Assembly: GCA_024235135.1 (NCBI GenBank)
Contig: JACKMZ010000011.1
Span: 42,814 to 106,813 of the forward strand
DNA: 64,000 bases
Reading direction: 5' to 3'
Source of the DNA: Gammaproteobacteria bacterium
GTDB lineage: Bacteria > Pseudomonadota > Gammaproteobacteria > Competibacterales > Competibacteraceae
In this document: positions 61,056 to 64,000 of the stretch, in pieces
Numbering within the stretch: the first letter of the stretch is position 1
How the letters are laid out: each line of letters starts with the position of its first letter
Notes under the pieces: generated by a model
Databases searched by the model: none
What the model was told of the DNA's origin: nothing
The model's input: only the letters and a program-made list of their open reading frames with translations
Program-made: the position numbers and the translations under genes

Positions 61056-62249
61056 TTGAATGGCCTCGAAGGCTTTGAGGGCCGGCGGATCAGCTATCTC
61101 AAAGGCACTTTGCCTCTGCGCACAATGCTGGCGGCCCACCCTGGAATTCAGGCCGTGCCGCTGGATACTTCGGCAGCCATGGCTTACGCCCTGTTGCAGG
61201 ACGACGTCGATGCCGTGATCGACTCCTACGGCCTGGAATATTGGCGGGCCAGCAATGGCGTACTGGGTTTTGCGCCCGTGCAGATGCTGCCCGACAGCCA
61301 GACCGATCTGGTCATTTCCGTGCGCAAGGATTGGCCGCCACTGCGGGATATCATCGACAAGGGATTGGCCGCCATCACTCCGGAAGAAATGGCGACCCTC
61401 TACCGGCGTTGGTTCGGGCAAGATTATCTCAACTACAAGAGCGCATCGCCGCGCCCGGAGCTGACCCAGGTGGAACGGGACTGGCTGGCGCGGCATCGGG
61501 TTTTACGCGTGGCCATCGATCCCATGCGGGCGCCGGTGGAATTCGTCGATGAAAACGGCGCGAGCCAGGGCATTTCCGTCAGCTATCTAAAGCGGCTGGA
61601 AGAATTGCTGAATATCCGTTTCGACTATGCCAGGGACCTACCGTGGGACGTGGCCAGGAAAGAACTCGAAAACGGCCGGTTGGACTTGTCGCCGGCCCTC
61701 GCGGTGATCCCCGATAGAAAGGAGCGGCTACTGTTCACCAAGCCGTATCTGACATTACCCACCGCGATATTTTCCGCAACCGACGTCGCCTATCTTGGCG
61801 GAATCGACGCCCTGGCCGGCAAGAAGGTCGCCGTGGTGGAAGACGACGCCATGCACACTCTGCTGGAACGGGACTATCCACAAATTCCCCTGGTACTGGC
61901 CGCCGATACTCCGACGGCCTTGCGCCGGGTCGCTTCGGGCGACGCTTTCGCTTTCGTCGGCAACCTCGTCACCACCAGTTATTACATTGGTCAAACCGGC
62001 CTGACACAGATCAAGGCGTCCGGCGAAACGCCTTACACCTACTCCATCGGGATCGCCGTCAATAAAGCTTCGCCGATCCTGGCCGGCATCCTGGAAAAAG
62101 GGCTGGCCGCCATTCCCAAGACCGAAAGAGACGCCATTTATCACGACAGGCCGAAACGGCCAATCAGGCCAAAAGCGATTTCTTGGCCAATATCAGTCAC
62201 GAACTGCGCACGCCGCTCAATTCCGTATTGGGTTTTTCCTCCTTGCTGA
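61056..62249 (+). pseudogene. Sensor half of a broken hybrid histidine kinase
   Basis: An open frame of 397 residues made of two SBP_bac_3-type periplasmic sensor domains. The first begins mid-domain (GFEGRRISYLKGTLPLRTMLAAH) without signal peptide, start Met or ribosome-binding site, so the N-terminus is missing. The second (HRVLRVAIDPMRAPVEFVDENG to AIPKTERDAIYH) is complete. After IYH the frame runs into the H-box region of the kinase but out of phase. The transmembrane and linker part expected between sensor and kinase is absent. Deletion plus frameshift is the simplest reading; a sequencing or assembly error is possible. Confidence 0.75.
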
Positions 62250-63577
62250 AGGGTAAAGCCTTGAGCGACAAGGAGCAGGGCTATCTGGAAGCGATCAACA
62301 CGGCTGGCGGCAGCTTGTCCAAGCTCATTGACGATATACTTGACCTGTCCAAGATCGAGGCCGGAAAAGTCGAATTGCGCGCGGCGCCCGTCAATCCGCG
62401 CGACCTGCTAAGGGATATGCACCTGCTGTTCAGCCACGCGGCGGAAGCCAAAGGCTTGACCCTGAGTTGCGAAGCCGAAGAAACCATACCGCCGGCCTTG
62501 GTCCTGGACGAAGTGCGCCTACGTCAAATACTCGTCAATCTGATCGGCAACGCGATCAAGTTCACGGATACCGGATACGTCACGGTGCAGGCACAGGGGA
62601 ATGCTCTGGCCGACCGTTGTCAACTGAGCGTGGCCGTCATCGACTCGGGACCGGGTATTCCCGTCGAACAGCAGGAAGAAATTTTCGAACTGTTCACCCA
62701 AGGCCGCGACCAGAATCCGGCCCATTACGGAGGAACCGGACTCGGCCTGGGAATATGCCGCCGCCTCGCCAAGCTGATGGCGGGGGAAGTTCACTTGCAG
62801 AGCACGCCCGGTCAGGGCAGTACATTTACGCTGATGCTGCCGACGGTGGCCATTGCCGACCGACCTCCCACCGTCGATACGCGCCGGGAAACCGTCGCCG
62901 ACATAGCCTTTGCCGCGGCCCGGATTCTGGTCGTCGATGACAACGCCTCCAATCGCCAACTGTTGCTGGAATACCTGGCCCCCTATGGATTCGACCTGGA
63001 GGAAGCGACGGACGGTTCACAGGCATTGCAACGGGTGTGGGACGACAAACCCTCGCTAATCTTGATGGACCTGGCCATGCCCGTCTTGGATGGTCTGGCG
63101 GTAACGCGGCGTCTGAAAAGCGATCCCGCGACCGCCACCATCCCGGTGATCGCGGTCACCGCCTCCGTCACCGGGAGACGCGAGGCCGAAGCACGGGCGA
63201 TCTGCGACGCGTATTTGCAAAAACCGCTGAGTCAGGTCGCGTTGGTTACCGCATTGCAGCGTTTTCTACCGCACACCCGCCTGCCCGGCACGGTTTCCGA
63301 CATCCGCCAGGCCTTACCAGCCACTCCCTCCGAATGGCGATCATCACGGCTTTCCGCCACCCTTCGCGAACGCCTTCAGAATCTCAGTCCGCCCTACACT
63401 TCCATTAACGAGCTGGAGGAATTTGGCCGCTGCGTGCAAGCGGAAGGCGAGCAGCAAAACGATGGCGCCTTGCAAGAGTTGGGAAAGCGGTTGTTACGAC
63501 TGGCGCAAAGCTTCGACATGCCGGCCTTAATCCAACAGATTTCGGCAATGAAAGCGGCGCAGGATGCCCATGGATAG
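62183..63577 (+). CDS. Hybrid histidine kinase, transmitter and receiver part
   Basis: 464 residues in a frame shifted from the sensor half. H-box FLANISHELRTPLNS (the Phe-Leu lie just before the TTG at 62183), then ATPase N-box LRQILVNLIGNAIKFTD, G1 DSGPGIPVEQQ, and G2 GGTGLGLGICRRLAKLMAGEV. A receiver domain follows with RILVVDDNASN, phosphoacceptor Asp in LILMDLAMPVLDG, and Lys in YLQKPLS. A C-terminal ~100-residue tail ends at 63577. On its own it lacks sensor and membrane anchor and has no ribosome-binding site, so it is expressed only by reinitiation or if the frame is intact in life. Its end overlaps the next regulator by 8 bp. Confidence 0.82.
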   Translation: MANISHELRTPLNSVLGFSSLLKGKALSDKEQGYLEAINTAGGSLSKLIDDILDLSKIEAGKVELRAAPVNPRDLLRDMHLLFSHAAEAKGLTLSCEAEETIPPALVLDEVRLRQILVNLIGNAIKFTDTGYVTVQAQGNALADRCQLSVAVIDSGPGIPVEQQEEIFELFTQGRDQNPAHYGGTGLGLGICRRLAKLMAGEVHLQSTPGQGSTFTLMLPTVAIADRPPTVDTRRETVADIAFAAARILVVDDNASNRQLLLEYLAPYGFDLEEATDGSQALQRVWDDKPSLILMDLAMPVLDGLAVTRRLKSDPATATIPVIAVTASVTGRREAEARAICDAYLQKPLSQVALVTALQRFLPHTRLPGTVSDIRQALPATPSEWRSSRLSATLRERLQNLSPPYTSINELEEFGRCVQAEGEQQNDGALQELGKRLLRLAQSFDMPALIQQISAMKAAQDAHG

Positions 63578-64000
63578 GGCCGCCCTTTCGCGTCAATGCG
63601 AGCAGGCGGAACAACGCTCGGTCCTGGTGGTGGACGACGATTTGCGGAACATCCGCCTGGTGGGCAGTCTACTCACTGAATCCGGTTTCCGGGTTCATGT
63701 CGCCGACAACGGCTTGCTGGCTCTGGCGATAGCCAGGGAAGTCCAACCCGATCTGGTGCTGTTGGATATTTTATTGCCGCCGCGAATGAACGGCATCGAA
63801 ACCTGTCACCGGCTCAAGGTATGCCCGGACACACGCGCTATTCCCGTGATTTTCCTCACCGGCAAGGAAGACGAGGAAACCATGGTGCGCGCCTTCGAGG
63901 TCGGCGGCGCGGATTACGTGCAAAAGCCCTTCAATGCCCAGGTGCTGTTGGCTCGCGTACGGACGCATACGGAACTCGATTACCAGGACCTCATGTTCAA
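63570..64000 (+). CDS. Response regulator (incomplete at window end)
   Basis: Starts at ATG 63570, overlapping the kinase stop (ATGGATAG), with AGGA 6 bp upstream; another in-frame ATG is 6 bp earlier. The receiver is RSVLVVDDDLRNIRLVGSLL, phosphoacceptor Asp in LVLLDILLPPRMNG, Thr in VIFLTGKED, and Lys in YVQKPFNAQ. The 144 residues seen continue beyond the window (RVRTHTELDYQDLMF), so the output domain is unknown; response regulators of this type often carry a kinase or GGDEF domain. Functionally paired with the preceding hybrid kinase. Confidence 0.88.
   Translation, partial: MDRAALSRQCEQAEQRSVLVVDDDLRNIRLVGSLLTESGFRVHVADNGLLALAIAREVQPDLVLLDILLPPRMNGIETCHRLKVCPDTRAIPVIFLTGKEDEETMVRAFEVGGADYVQKPFNAQVLLARVRTHTELDYQDLMF

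Overview
The window looks like chromosome from a moderately GC-rich gammaproteobacterium, probably an uncultivated or environmental lineage. Support comes from the mix of genes: GrxA-type glutaredoxin, SlyD with a histidine-rich tail, a bacterial thiopurine methyltransferase, an MscK-size mechanosensitive channel, an AI-2E/PerM-type permease and a FadL-family porin. The species cannot be fixed from sequence alone. No rRNA, tRNA, CRISPR array or prophage was seen.

Layout. 0.2-3.3 kb: small stand-alone genes (SRPBCC protein, tiny secreted protein, isochorismatase-like hydrolase, duplicated-module surface protein). 3.4-8.0 kb: one very large CheB-CheR-PAS-GGDEF-EAL protein. 8.6-11.7 kb: secreted beta-propeller/phosphoesterase. 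12-16.4 kb: an AT-richer polysaccharide patch (glycoside hydrolase, GT2-GtrA glycosyltransferase, polytopic membrane protein). 17.1-21.4 kb: response regulator, two esterases, thiopurine methyltransferase, HExxH protein. 21.5-26.5 kb: an ABC exporter operon (ATPase, permease, HlyD adaptor, ComB-like phosphatase). 26.7-28.7 kb: two directly repeated MITE-like elements bracketing a TetR-regulated membrane gene, its regulator and an Imm-5-like gene.

28.8-35.6 kb is a chromosomal integron. A divergent integron integrase with an extended N-terminus lies at 34.2-35.6 kb. To its left is a cassette array read on the minus strand with recognisable attC sites. Its cassettes carry an SRPBCC protein, a VOC protein, glutaredoxin, a secreted 15-residue-repeat protein, an apparently non-coding cassette made of hairpin repeats, and small unknown ORFs. 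One attC is split by a decayed group IIC-type intron whose reverse transcriptase is a pseudogene.

35.9-43.1 kb holds a Phd/RelE-like toxin-antitoxin pair coupled to a small membrane protein, then secreted or envelope proteins (EF-hand-like protein, extensin-like peptidase, alpha/beta hydrolase, patatin lipoprotein, FadL porin) and SlyD. 43.4-48.6 kb: rhodanese-like lipoprotein, MASE1-PAS-GGDEF-EAL protein, two membrane proteins. 49.3-52.4 kb: a three-gene cluster resembling meh-mcl-mct of the 3-hydroxypropionate bicycle, able on paper to take mesaconyl-CoA to citramalyl-CoA and then acetyl-CoA plus pyruvate. 52.8-60.8 kb: arylsulfatase, alpha/beta hydrolase, MscK-like channel, two small envelope proteins. 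61.1-64.0 kb: a hybrid histidine kinase that appears truncated and frameshifted, followed by a response regulator running off the window. Two c-di-GMP turnover proteins, two response regulators and the kinase make this a signalling-rich segment.
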